Numbered from the stretch's first letter, positions 1-7,038 are shown. The stretch is 15,811 bases of DNA from Bacteriovoracaceae bacterium UBA2428 (GCA_002343545.1 DDRA01000069.1:1-15811); one strand, 5' to 3'. Numbers and translations are program-made. Notes: generated from the sequence alone by a model not told the origin.

Positions 1-269
1 TCGCGACCCGCACGCCCCGTCGAGACGTTCATGACGGGCAACACGCGATCCGCCGTCGCGATGAGGGCGAACTGACGCGGAACACCGAAACCTTGGGGTT
101 GTTTGTAGACGTCGATCGTAACGGCCGTACCGGGAGCGGGGTACGTATCGTCGAGCCGGTTCATCTTGATCACTTCGGCCGCCGGGGCCGAAGCGCCGGC
201 CGCAATCGCGGACTGCGAAACCAAGACGAAGGAAACGGTGAGAAGGGTGGCGAATCCGTTAAAATTCAT
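1..269 (-). CDS. Probable L,D-transpeptidase, N-terminal part (cut by window edge)
   Basis: Reading leftward from ATG at 269, an open frame of 89 codons runs off the left edge. It starts MNFNGFATLLTVSFVLVSQS and continues into an Ala-rich stretch, which looks like a signal peptide with a weak basic end. Mature residues include VYKQPQGFGVPRQFALI and then ADRVLPVMNVSTGRAGR. That order (short strand, hydrophobic strand, then V-S-T-G with a Gly/Arg turn) is how YkuD-type L,D-transpeptidase domains begin; these enzymes cross-link peptidoglycan or attach proteins to it in the periplasm. The catalytic HxxxxxxxxxxSxGC(I/V)R segment would lie outside the window, so activity cannot be judged. An in-frame ATG at 281 adds four residues; neither start has a clear ribosome site. 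A stop lies a few codons further upstream. The gene sits 97 bases downstream of the beta-barrel gene on the same strand. Confidence 0.6.
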   Translation of the reverse strand, partial: MNFNGFATLLTVSFVLVSQSAIAAGASAPAAEVIKMNRLDDTYPAPGTAVTIDVYKQPQGFGVPRQFALIATADRVLPVMNVSTGRAGR

Positions 270-366
270 GACGCCATGCATTAGCTGCGGATGCCAAAAA
301 TCTCAACGGAAATTCGAGGCAAGACGAGAACGTCATTGCCGCAAAGAATCAGGAGCTTAGCTGGTT

Positions 367-918
367 TTAAGCGCCGATCGCGATCCCAGCGCCGACGTAA
401 AAGCGAAGCCGAGTCGTGGAGTCGGCCGTCGTACCGGTGCCCGTGTAAGTCCGATAGGGAACCCAGTCCATTCCCGCTTCGATCACGCCGCCCACGTTGA
501 AACGGGAGTCCCAAAGGAAGCGCACGAAGGGATGGATGACGATATCCGTAAAGCCGCGCATTCCCGTCAGCACCGTGCCCGTGCCCGAGTGCATGGCGCC
601 CGCGCCGAGCCCCAAGCTGATGCCCGTCGCCGACGTCGTCGGGTCTTGGAAGTTGAAATGCCAGAAACCCTTGAGCGTGCCGCCGTAGTCTTTGTAATTC
701 AGGCCCGTGCCGAAGCGCAGCTCGGCCGAGATGTTCTTCACGACGCGCGCGAACTCGAGTTTGTAGTTGAGGCGCGAGCCCGATTCGCTGGCCTGCGTAT
801 GCATGACGAAGGCGCCGCCGCCGGCGACGTAGCCCGTCATGGCTTCTTGGGCCATAGCCCCGCCGCTTCCGAAGGAAGCGAGGATGAGCATCGAATGGAG
901 AGCGCGCAGATTGGCCAT
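367..918 (-). CDS. Secreted outer-membrane beta-barrel-like protein
   Basis: The protein has 183 residues. ATG at 918 is chosen because GGGAG lies just upstream (923-927) and a good signal peptide follows: MANLRALHSM, a hydrophobic stretch, then cleavage after AMA, before QEAM. The frame stays open upstream to 1009 but that part is Arg/Pro-rich and lacks signal character. The mature part is Gly-rich with alternating polar and hydrophobic residues, in repeated strand-and-turn units (YVAGGGAFVMHT, LNYKLEFARV, ISAELRFGTGLNY, TGISLGLGAGAM, IVIHPFVRFLW, FNVGGVIEAGMDWV, TTRLRFYVGAGIAIGA). This suggests a small 8-strand OmpA/OmpW-like barrel. It ends in a strand but not in the usual terminal aromatic residue. 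No ligand or partner can be named. It follows the glnN terminator, so it probably has its own promoter. Confidence 0.68.
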   Translation of the reverse strand: MANLRALHSMLILASFGSGGAMAQEAMTGYVAGGGAFVMHTQASESGSRLNYKLEFARVVKNISAELRFGTGLNYKDYGGTLKGFWHFNFQDPTTSATGISLGLGAGAMHSGTGTVLTGMRGFTDIVIHPFVRFLWDSRFNVGGVIEAGMDWVPYRTYTGTGTTADSTTRLRFYVGAGIAIGA

Positions 919-927
919 AGGCTCCCA

Positions 928-960
928 GGGTCTCACGAAGTGCGCCGAACGGGGAGACCC
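928..960 (-). promoter_or_regulatory. Inverted repeat in the leader of the beta-barrel gene
   Basis: GGGTCTC (928-934) and GAGACCC (954-960) are perfect 7-base complements with a 19-base loop. The repeat ends one base before the GGGAG ribosome site at 923-927 of the downstream gene. It could form an mRNA hairpin beside the ribosome site or be a protein-binding operator. Position and symmetry are visible; function is inferred. Confidence 0.4.
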
Positions 961-1009
961 CCGCCGCCAAGGGGCTGACGAAGCTCCATTCAAGGACCCC
1001 AAATACAAA

Positions 1010-1037
1010 GCCCCGCCTCCCGGTCGGAAGGCGGGGC
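1010..1037 (-). terminator. Rho-independent terminator after glnN
   Basis: GCCCCGCCT (1010-1018) and AGGCGGGGC (1029-1037) form a perfect 9-bp GC-rich stem with a 10-base loop. Read on the minus strand, the stem is followed by CTTTGTATTT, a partly T-rich tail. It lies 43 bases after the glnN stop codon, the right place and orientation to end that transcript. Confidence 0.75.
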
Positions 1038-1042
1038 CTCGT

Positions 1043-1059
1043 CCGGAGTTTGGCTCCGG
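1043..1059 (-). repeat. Second small hairpin between glnN and its terminator
   Basis: CCGGAG (1043-1048) and CTCCGG (1054-1059) are perfect complements with a 5-base loop. It sits between the glnN stop and the main terminator stem. There is no T-tract directly after it, so it is more likely a 3' end stabiliser than a terminator. Confidence 0.5.
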
Positions 1060-1080
1060 TAGTTTGGGGGGACTTCCGCG

Positions 1081-3246
1081 TTAGCGGATAAAGAGCATTT
1101 CGCGGTAACGGGGCAGGGGCCAGAGCTCGTCGGGGACGACGGTCTCGAGCGCGTCCGAAGCCTTACGGATCGTACCCATGAGCGGAGCGACTTCCTCGGC
1201 GAAGACGCCGGCAACCTTCATCGGATCGCCCGCCTCGTGCGCGCGATCGAGGACCGACGTCAGCTTGTCGCAACCCGTTTGGAGTTGCGTCAGCAGGCCC
1301 GCGACCTTCTCGATCTTAGCCGTCGCGTAGGAACTCGAAGCCGTCTTCGTGGCGCCGAGCGTACCGAGATACTGCTCGCCGGCCGGGATGACGGCTTGCT
1401 CGATCATGCGTTGAAGCGTCTTCGCCTCGATGTCGAGGTGCTTGGCGTACTGCTCGAGGCGGATATGCACGACCGCTTCGAGTTCGGCTTCCGTGTAGAC
1501 GCCCGACTTCACGAGGAACGCATGGTGTTCCTTCTTGAGGAAAGTGGAGAGCGACTCGGGGGTCTTGAGGAGCTCATGCAGGCCGCGCTTGCGGGCTTCG
1601 GCCTTCCACTCTTCCGAGTAACCGTTGCCTTCGAAACGGATCGTCTTCGAACGCGTGAGGAACTCTTTGGCCGTGGCGAGAACCGCGGAGTCCGTCGAAA
1701 CGGCGCCCTGCTTGTTCTTCTTCAGGAGCTCGGTGAACTCCTTCATGCTTTCGGCGACGGCGGCGTTAAGCACCGAGACCGGGAAGCTGATCTGCTGGCT
1801 CGAACCGACGGCGCGGAACTCGAACTTGTTGCCCGTGAAGGCGAAGGGCGAGGTGCGGTTGCGGTCCGTCGTGTCCTTCGGCAGCGCCGGGAGGCGATTG
1901 ATACCGAACTGGATGAGGGACTTCTCCGCGGATTGCTTGCTGAGATCGGCGCCCGACTCGATCGCCTCGAGGACCTGCGTCAGCGTGGAACCCATGAAAG
2001 CCGAGATGATCGCCGGCGGAGCTTCGTTCGCGCCGAGGCGGTGGTCGTTGCCGTGCGAGGCGATCGCCGCGCGGAGCGCGACCTGGTTCTTGTGGACGGC
2101 GGCCAAGACGGCCGAGAGGACCGCGATGAAGCGGAAGTTCGAGTGGGGCGTCTTGCCGGGCTCGAGAAGGTTCTCGCCCTTGTCGGTCGCCATGGACCAG
2201 TTGTTGTGTTTGCCCGACCCGTTGACGCCGGCGAAAGGCTTCTCGTGCAAGAGGCAGACGAAGCCGTGGCGAAGCGCGACCTTACGGAGCACTTCCATCG
2301 TGAGCATGTTGTGGTCGGCGGCGACGTTCGCATCTTCGAAGATCGGTGCCGTCTCGTACTGGCCCGGGGCGACTTCGTTGTGACGGGTCTTCACCGGGAC
2401 GCCGAGCTTGTAGAGTTCGGTTTCGGCCTCGGCCATGCAGGCCTGCACGCGCGGCGGGATCGACCCGAAGTACTGATCTTCGAGTTGTTGGCCCTTCGGC
2501 GATTCGGCGCCGAGGAGCGTGCGACCCGTCAGGAGAAGGTCCGGGCGCAGATCGACGAAGTGACGATCGACGAGAAAGTACTCTTGCTCGCAACCGATCG
2601 TGGCCGAGACGTAAGAAACTTTCTCGCCCATCTCACCGAGCATCTCGACGGCGGCGGTGCTCAGCGACTCGACCGAGTGGAGAAGCGCCGTCTTCGTATC
2701 GAGCGACTCGCCCGTGTACGAGACGAAAACGCTCGGGATGCAAAGGGTCTTGGATCCGCCGTTCTCCACGACAAAGATCGGGCTCGAGGCGTCCCACGCC
2801 GTGTAGCCGCGCGCTTCGAAGGTCGAGCGCATGCCGCCCGAGGGGAAGCTCGAGGCGTCGGGCTCGGACTGGATGAGCTGGCCGGCCGAGAATTTTTCGA
2901 TGACCGTTCCCGAATCGGGATCGTGCGAAATGAAGGAATCGTGTTTTTCGGCGGTGAGGCCCGTCATCGGCTGGAACCAGTGCGTGAAGTGCGTCACGCC
3001 CAAGCTGATGGCCCACTTGCGGATGCCTTCGACGACGACGCCCGCGAGATCGGCTTCGAGCTTGCCCGAACCGTTCGCGATTTTCTTGAGCTTGTCGACG
3101 ACGTCCGCCGAGAGGTACTGCTTCTGCGCTTTCTCGTTGAAGGTTTGGACTCCGAAAATATCGGAAACCTTCGTGACGGGATTCAAGGGCGTAACCGGCG
3201 CTTTGCCTTGGATGGCGGTAACCGCTTCGCGACGAGACTTATGCAT
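1081..3246 (-). CDS. glnN: Glutamine synthetase type III (GlnN)
   Basis: The protein has 721 residues, the size of type III enzymes and much longer than type I (about 470). It makes glutamine from glutamate, ammonia and ATP in the cytoplasm. Visible type III blocks in order: the N-terminal region with FGVQTFNE (31-38); THFTHWFQPMTG (85-96) and AEKHDSF; SSFPSGGMRSTFEARGYTAW (132-151); GCEQEYFLVD (218-227) with metal-binding glutamates; KTRHNEVAPGQYE (286-298); HEKPFAGVNGSGKHNNW (334-350); HRLGANEAPPAIIS (402-415). The usual catalytic Glu, His and Arg positions look intact. ATG at 3246 is chosen for AAGGA/AGGAG just upstream and the near-universal start of the family. A promoter candidate and a leader hairpin lie upstream, and a terminator follows, so it is probably transcribed alone. 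Type III enzymes are not usually regulated by adenylylation; I see no adenylylation-type sequence. Confidence 0.97.
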   Translation of the reverse strand: MHKSRREAVTAIQGKAPVTPLNPVTKVSDIFGVQTFNEKAQKQYLSADVVDKLKKIANGSGKLEADLAGVVVEGIRKWAISLGVTHFTHWFQPMTGLTAEKHDSFISHDPDSGTVIEKFSAGQLIQSEPDASSFPSGGMRSTFEARGYTAWDASSPIFVVENGGSKTLCIPSVFVSYTGESLDTKTALLHSVESLSTAAVEMLGEMGEKVSYVSATIGCEQEYFLVDRHFVDLRPDLLLTGRTLLGAESPKGQQLEDQYFGSIPPRVQACMAEAETELYKLGVPVKTRHNEVAPGQYETAPIFEDANVAADHNMLTMEVLRKVALRHGFVCLLHEKPFAGVNGSGKHNNWSMATDKGENLLEPGKTPHSNFRFIAVLSAVLAAVHKNQVALRAAIASHGNDHRLGANEAPPAIISAFMGSTLTQVLEAIESGADLSKQSAEKSLIQFGINRLPALPKDTTDRNRTSPFAFTGNKFEFRAVGSSQQISFPVSVLNAAVAESMKEFTELLKKNKQGAVSTDSAVLATAKEFLTRSKTIRFEGNGYSEEWKAEARKRGLHELLKTPESLSTFLKKEHHAFLVKSGVYTEAELEAVVHIRLEQYAKHLDIEAKTLQRMIEQAVIPAGEQYLGTLGATKTASSSYATAKIEKVAGLLTQLQTGCDKLTSVLDRAHEAGDPMKVAGVFAEEVAPLMGTIRKASDALETVVPDELWPLPRYREMLFIR

Positions 3247-3299
3247 GAAGTTTCCTTCTCCTAGATAGGGACGGTTGACGGACCATCGGTAGGGGAAGG

Positions 3300-3326
3300 T
3301 CCCGTGACGGGCCTTGCCCTACGGGA
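3300..3326 (-). promoter_or_regulatory. Leader hairpin upstream of glnN
   Basis: TCCCGT (3300-3305) pairs with ACGGGA (3321-3326), and inside it GGGC (3309-3312) pairs with GCCC (3316-3319) around a 3-base loop; a 3-against-1 internal loop separates the two stems. It would lie in the untranslated leader, about 50 bases before the start codon and downstream of the promoter candidate. There is no T-tract, so it is not a standard terminator. A regulatory role in nitrogen control is only a guess. Confidence 0.4.
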
Positions 3327-3331
3327 AGATC

Positions 3332-3360
3332 AAAGTAGCGTTTCGCGGGGTAGCTCTCAA
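3332..3360 (-). promoter_or_regulatory. Candidate sigma-70-type promoter for glnN
   Basis: On the minus strand TTGAGA (3355-3360) matches the -35 consensus at 5 of 6 bases. A 17-base spacer follows, then TACTTT (3332-3337), which matches the -10 box at only 3 of 6 bases. It lies between the smg terminator and the glnN start, giving a leader of about 80 bases. No sigma-54-type GG-N10-GC element stands out here. Confidence 0.35.
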
Positions 3361-3384
3361 GGGACACGAAGGCCGAAACGACAA

Positions 3385-3419
3385 AGAGCCGTGGGACACC
3401 GAAGGGGTCCCACGGCTCT
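3385..3419 (-). terminator. Strong rho-independent terminator after smg
   Basis: AGAGCCGTGGGAC (3385-3397) and GTCCCACGGCTCT (3407-3419) form a perfect 13-bp stem with a 9-base loop. On the minus strand it is followed by TTTGTCGTTT. It begins about 20 bases after the smg stop codon and marks the end of the operon containing dprA and smg. Confidence 0.88.
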
Positions 3420-3440
3420 CGAATAGACTGAGAACGTTTC

Positions 3441-3902
3441 TCAATGAACGAGGGTATTCGTGGACTTCAGGAAGTCCTTCCACTCGTCCTGTACCCGGTT
3501 GAAGATCGTGAGCGAAGCAATCCGGCGCATTTCGTTTGCGCCGATCTCTTCGTCGTCGCTCTTGAGGGCCTTCTCGACCATCTCCTCGAGCATCAGCGTG
3601 TCGATCAAGCCGCGATCGTGCAGCCGCTGGAGCACCCCTTGGGCCTCGGGCGTCACGCGCGTGCGCTCGACGACACTCAAAATCCGCATCGAAGGCCGCG
3701 TCGCCTCCGGCAAAAGCACGGCGACTTCGTCCGCCCCGAGCGTATTCCGCTCAATCCAGCGAAAAGCATCCGAAATTTCCCGCGTGGAAAATCCCTGAGC
3801 TTCCAGCTCGTCCAGCATGACGGATGGATCGACGACATGCTCCCAGCTGTCGGCGACGTACCTCCCGATGAGTCCAACGGCATCCATAACCTTAGGATTC
3901 AT
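3441..3902 (-). CDS. smg: Smg family protein (DUF494)
   Basis: The protein has 153 residues, close to E. coli Smg (157). It starts MNPKVMDAVGLIGRYV and continues with an acidic helical region, then the family-like DAFRWIERN segment, a run on resisting or sensing of unknown nature (MRILSVVERTRVTPEAQGVL), and a C-terminal helix bundle with GLIDTLMLEEMVEKAL and TIFNRVQDEWKDFL. It is predicted cytoplasmic and all-helical; the molecular role of Smg is not known. The call rests on sequence pattern plus context: smg directly follows dprA in many proteobacteria. The ATG overlaps the dprA stop by four bases (ATGA), so the two are translationally coupled. The usual next gene, topA, is absent; a terminator and glnN follow. 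Confidence 0.82.
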   Translation of the reverse strand: MNPKVMDAVGLIGRYVADSWEHVVDPSVMLDELEAQGFSTREISDAFRWIERNTLGADEVAVLLPEATRPSMRILSVVERTRVTPEAQGVLQRLHDRGLIDTLMLEEMVEKALKSDDEEIGANEMRRIASLTIFNRVQDEWKDFLKSTNTLVH

Positions 3903-4879
3903 AGGCTCCCCCTCCTCTCGAGTCTTCGACCCGCGATCTGAACTTTCCCCGCCGCCTGCAAAACCTCGAGGGCCTCGAGCAGCGAAGAACTGGAAAAACC
4001 TCGGCTCTGTCCTTGCGCCAGAAGTTTCCAGATATCGATCCCAATGGAGTCTTGGGTTTGTTCACCCAAAAATTCCAATATGTTAGTTTCGACTTCAGGG
4101 TATCGGCTGAGACGCTGTACTTGGGCGTTTGGAACACCTCCTGGAGGCCGAAAAGGCCCCGTACCTTTATTATAGGAATCCGAACCGAAGCGGACAATAA
4201 GGGTTTGCACCAAGTCTTCGACACTTAGGATTATTTTAGCCAAGTCCCCGGAAATCATGAGATTTGTAGCTTCACTCTGAGGTGAGAAGACGGGGCCCGG
4301 CAGCGCAAGTACCGGAATTTTATACTCTCGGGCGAACTCCGCGCTCGACCAAGTTCCCGACGGTCGCAGCCCTTCGACCACGATCAGCACGTCGCAGAGG
4401 CCGACCATCCACGCGTTCCGACGAATCCAATCGAACTTCTGGTGCGTGACTTGCGACAAAGTCGACGAGGTCAAGAGCGCCGACCCCCGTCGATCCCGGA
4501 TCGCGCGAAAGAGAGCGCGGTTGGCAACGGGGCCGGGATCCTTCGGCGAGCCGACGACGAAGCTCCAGGTCGGAAGCCCGAACTCAAGCGCGCTGCGATG
4601 GACTTCGGCATCGATCCCCAAGGCGCCGCCGGAAACGAGGGTCCACCCGAAACTCGCGAAGGCCTCGATCGACTCCCTCACGAAGCGCAGCCCGTAACTC
4701 GTCGGACGGCGGGTACCGATCATCCCGATCCGCGGGCGACGGTGCTCGAGGAACGAAGCATCCACGGATTCGGCGAGCAAGCGGCCCTCGTCGATCTTCA
4801 GATGCGGATCAAACTCCGCGAGCGCGGAAAGCCGCGGAGCCAGGAGGGGATCATCTTCCAATGGAATTTCAAATCTCAT
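3899..4879 (-). CDS. dprA: DNA-processing protein DprA (Smf)
   Basis: The protein has 326 residues, typical for DprA without an N-terminal SAM domain. DprA binds single-stranded DNA entering by transformation and loads RecA on it in the cytoplasm. The Rossmann-like core shows IGTRRPTSYG (54-63), SGGALGIDAEVHRSAL (83-98), a RRNAWMVGLCDVLIVVEG segment (153-170), SGTWSSAEFARE (174-185), and VLALPGPVFSPQSEATNLM (190-208). A C-terminal winged-helix domain follows from about residue 265 (ETNILEFLGEQ to LQAAGKVQIAGRRLERRG). The start is ATG 4879; no better in-frame start is seen. No clear ribosome site is exposed, because the bases before the ATG form one arm of a hairpin. The linker between the two domains is coded by DNA visibly poorer in GC and holds a promoter candidate. 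smg overlaps the 3' end. Confidence 0.93.
   Translation of the reverse strand: MRFEIPLEDDPLLAPRLSALAEFDPHLKIDEGRLLAESVDASFLEHRRPRIGMIGTRRPTSYGLRFVRESIEAFASFGWTLVSGGALGIDAEVHRSALEFGLPTWSFVVGSPKDPGPVANRALFRAIRDRRGSALLTSSTLSQVTHQKFDWIRRNAWMVGLCDVLIVVEGLRPSGTWSSAEFAREYKIPVLALPGPVFSPQSEATNLMISGDLAKIILSVEDLVQTLIVRFGSDSYNKGTGPFRPPGGVPNAQVQRLSRYPEVETNILEFLGEQTQDSIGIDIWKLLAQGQSRGFSSSSLLEALEVLQAAGKVQIAGRRLERRGSL
4169..4197 (-). promoter_or_regulatory. Candidate sigma-70 promoter inside dprA, reading toward smg
   Basis: On the minus strand TTGTCC (4192-4197, 4 of 6 to the -35 consensus) is followed by exactly 17 bases and then TATAAT (4169-4174, perfect -10 box). In this GC-rich DNA a perfect -10 with ideal spacing is uncommon. 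It lies about 265 bases before the smg start, so it could drive smg separately from the rest of the operon. Confidence 0.45.
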
Positions 4880-4880
4880 C

Positions 4881-4905
4881 GGCCCGCCGTCGCAAAAAGC
4901 GGGCC
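4881..4905 (-). promoter_or_regulatory. Hairpin covering the dprA translation start region
   Basis: GGCCCGC (4881-4887) and GCGGGCC (4899-4905) are perfect 7-base complements with an 11-base loop. On the minus strand the 3' arm ends one base before the dprA ATG at 4879, so any G-rich ribosome site would be paired. It shares bases with the terminator-like hairpin at 4902-4920, so the two cannot form together. Confidence 0.45.
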
Positions 4906-4920
4906 CACCCTCAAAGGGCC
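4894..4920 (-). terminator. Weak terminator-like hairpin between the LysM gene and dprA
   Basis: On the minus strand GGCCC (4920-4916) can pair with GGGCC (4906-4902), followed by CGC and five T residues (4898-4894). The stem is only 5 bp with a 9-base loop, so termination would be partial at best. A further small hairpin, GCACC/GGTGC (4923-4938), lies just upstream. It could lower dprA-smg expression relative to the LysM gene. Confidence 0.35.
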
Positions 4921-4948
4921 TGGCACCTTCGGCGGTGCGAAGCTTTGC

Positions 4949-6451
4949 TCAGTGGAATCGATCTTCGACGCCGAGTTCGCGTTGGCTCCGGATGACCCAC
5001 ACCGTGCCGGCCCGCCCGTCGCGATCCACGAGCAGCGCGGTCGCGATGTTGTCCCCGCCGCGCGTGACCCGAAGCACCGCGCCCACCCGGGGACCGGACT
5101 CGGCGCTGCTGAACTTGACGCCCATGAGCATGTGTTCGCCGCCGATCTGCTCGTGACCTTCCTCGAGCGGAACGAGGTGGGTGGAACGTCGTTCCTTCTC
5201 GCCGACGCTCTCCTCGTGCAAGGCGAGCGGAGACATCGAGAAGTTTCGGTCGAGGATGACGTCCCCGGGACCGATCTCCGAAAAAAGTTTTTCGACGACG
5301 GTGCCGCCCACGCCCGCGCGCAGGGTCCCGATCCACCGCACGCGGTAGGCCGTGAAGCCCGGACTACGGGTCGGCTGGATCCGCGCCAGCGTGTACTGAC
5401 CCGGCTTCAGCTTGAGCGGCATCGTGGAACCTTCGTCGTAGAAGAGGCGCTCGCGGTTGGCGGGCCGCGGAACCTCGGCCAGGACTTTCGGGCGATTCTC
5501 GAGGAGAAAGTACTGGAAGGGCGGGTGCGGGGAACGAATCTGGTTACGCAAGGTTTCGTCGAGCATCTCGAAGAAGTCGAGCTTGCGGGTCATCATCATC
5601 ATCGGCAGTTCCGATTGCCCTTCGAAACCCTCTTCCGTCGAACGGATCGCGAGTTCCGGCGCGGAGTTGGGATTTCCCGATTGGAACTGGAGCTGCAGAC
5701 CCGGATCGATCACGTTCGGGTTGCCGATGTGCGCGTTGAGGTGCCAAACCTTGGGCCAAAGGTAGGGGTTGCCGAAGAGCCGCTCCGAAACTCCCCACAG
5801 CGTGTCGCCCCTTCGGATTCGGTAGTTTTTCTGGAGCATGGGGCCCGCCCATTTGCGCCAGTTCAGGTCGCTCATCGGAGGACGCAAAGGAACGCGGGCC
5901 AGTTTTTCGGCCGGGGGGAGATCCCCGCCGGGTTCGTCCGGATCGACCAACGCGGCCGGCAGTCCGGGCACCCCGCGGAGCTTGTCTTCGAGATCCTTCA
6001 CATCCGGTGGGACGTCCGTCTCATCGGGAGTGAGGCCGCCTTCGGCGACCTGGGCCTTGTCTTGGAAGGGTTCGGCGGCGCTCTTCTCGGCGACTTGGCC
6101 CGCGCCCTCCTCCGAATCGTCCACGGGCAAATCGTCAAGCGCGTCGCCGCCTTCCTTCGCGTCGCCGGAAGCGACCGAAGAGGACGGGGGCGCTTCGGGA
6201 TCCTCGTCGGGCAACGCCTCGAGTCCATCGTCGGCGGGCGTCGAGCGAGGCGCCGACGCGGCCGTGCTCGGCGGCGGAGCCGACGGGGCCGCCGGAGCGG
6301 CCGGCTTCGAAGCCGGGCTTCCCGCGTCGTCCGCCATATTGGGCAGCTCCTCGAAAGCCGGCTCGTCTTCCTTCTCCTGCGCGGAGACGAAACCCGCCGC
6401 GAGAAGCCCACAACTCAAGAAGCCGCGAAGAAAACGTCCACGAAAACTCAC
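4949..6451 (-). CDS. Secreted LysM-domain peptidoglycan-binding protein
   Basis: The protein has 500 residues from a GTG start at 6451. That start is chosen because it overlaps the upstream stop codon by four bases (GTGA), has AGGAG at 6459-6463 with 7-base spacing, and gives a clean signal peptide (basic SFRGRFLRG, hydrophobic FLSCGLLAAGF, cleavage after VSA). An upstream ATG at 6490 would add 13 basic residues. Residues about 25-190 are a low-complexity Pro/Ala/Glu/Asp-rich linker. A LysM domain follows at about 210-258: YRIRRGDTLWGVSERLFGNP, then LWPKVWHLNAHIGNPNVIDP. The remaining 240 residues have several beta-rich segments, including ALLVDRDGRAGTVWVI, that I cannot assign. It probably anchors to the cell wall in the periplasm. 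It is coupled to the lipoprotein gene upstream and precedes dprA by 69 bases. Confidence 0.88.
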   Translation of the reverse strand: MSFRGRFLRGFLSCGLLAAGFVSAQEKEDEPAFEELPNMADDAGSPASKPAAPAAPSAPPPSTAASAPRSTPADDGLEALPDEDPEAPPSSSVASGDAKEGGDALDDLPVDDSEEGAGQVAEKSAAEPFQDKAQVAEGGLTPDETDVPPDVKDLEDKLRGVPGLPAALVDPDEPGGDLPPAEKLARVPLRPPMSDLNWRKWAGPMLQKNYRIRRGDTLWGVSERLFGNPYLWPKVWHLNAHIGNPNVIDPGLQLQFQSGNPNSAPELAIRSTEEGFEGQSELPMMMMTRKLDFFEMLDETLRNQIRSPHPPFQYFLLENRPKVLAEVPRPANRERLFYDEGSTMPLKLKPGQYTLARIQPTRSPGFTAYRVRWIGTLRAGVGGTVVEKLFSEIGPGDVILDRNFSMSPLALHEESVGEKERRSTHLVPLEEGHEQIGGEHMLMGVKFSSAESGPRVGAVLRVTRGGDNIATALLVDRDGRAGTVWVIRSQRELGVEDRFH

Positions 6452-7038
6452 GGTATTTCTCCTAGTAGGATTTCGGCGCGACGCGCCCATTCCGTTCCTC
6501 GGTAACGACGGCGAATGCCTTCGAGTTGGATGCGAGCTTCCTCGTTTCGGCCGCGACGAAGCTCGGACTCTCCGAGCCCCAGGGCGGCTTCGACCTTACG
6601 ATCCGCGCCGGAACCCGAGTACGAAAGGGTCGTCGCGTACTCACGGGCGGCCGCGGCGAAATCCCGGCCACGGAAATAGAGCTCCGCGATCCCTAGGCGA
6701 ACATCGTCGGCCAGGGAATCCGTCGGCCAGCGACGCAGGAAATCCTGGTACGACGAAAGCGCGAGCGCTTCCAAACCCTGATCGGCCAAGGAACGGGCGC
6801 GCTCGAAATCACGGCGCGCATCGGGCTTCGAGTCCGCCGACAAAATTCCGACGCCCGACGCTTTGGCCGCGGGAGCGGTCGGAGTCGAGGTCGGAGAAGG
6901 AATCGGCGAAGCGGCGCTCAAGGGTCGGAGCGCCGGAGTCGGAGCTACGACGGGCGCCGGAGTCGCGACCTCGCCGCGGTACGAAGCGCAAGACGCCGTA
7001 CCTAGCAGGCCACCAAGCAAAAACGCTCTCCCCAACAT
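6448..7038 (-). CDS. Probable lipoprotein with CpoB/YbgF-like tetratricopeptide repeats
   Basis: The protein has 196 residues. It starts MLGRAFLLGGLLGTASCASY, a short basic and hydrophobic signal followed by a Cys at 17 in a weak lipobox (T-A-S-C). A Pro/Thr/Ala/Ser-rich linker follows to about residue 65, then helical repeats: ARRDFERARSLADQGLEALA, SSYQDFLRRWPTDSLADDV, GIAELYFRGRDFAAAAREY, AALGLGESELRRGRNEEA, and a final RRRYRGTEWARRAEILL. This matches the C-terminal TPR region of CpoB/YbgF, which links Tol-Pal constriction with wall synthesis; no tol or pal gene is nearby, so the role is inferred. GGAAGG precedes the ATG. The stop overlaps the LysM gene start by four bases, so the two are probably coupled and may act together at the cell wall. 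Confidence 0.75.
   Translation of the reverse strand: MLGRAFLLGGLLGTASCASYRGEVATPAPVVAPTPALRPLSAASPIPSPTSTPTAPAAKASGVGILSADSKPDARRDFERARSLADQGLEALALSSYQDFLRRWPTDSLADDVRLGIAELYFRGRDFAAAAREYATTLSYSGSGADRKVEAALGLGESELRRGRNEEARIQLEGIRRRYRGTEWARRAEILLGEIP
6459..6463 (-). promoter_or_regulatory. Ribosome binding site deciding the LysM gene start
   Basis: AGGAG on the minus strand is followed after 7 bases by GTG at 6451. It is the clearest ribosome site in this operon and supports the GTG start over the upstream ATG at 6490, which has no such site. Confidence 0.75.

Noticed and set aside
1237..3264. 675-codon open frame on the plus strand opposite glnN
   Set aside because: Arg/Glu/Asp/Val-rich, no recognisable domain, and exactly antisense to a clear glutamine synthetase. 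Long antisense frames are expected in GC-rich DNA with G/C third codon positions.
4442..6505. 687-codon open frame on the plus strand opposite the LysM gene and dprA
   Set aside because: Composition of an antisense shadow (Arg/His/Gly-rich, basic tail), no domain, and it crosses two real genes and their intergenic gap.
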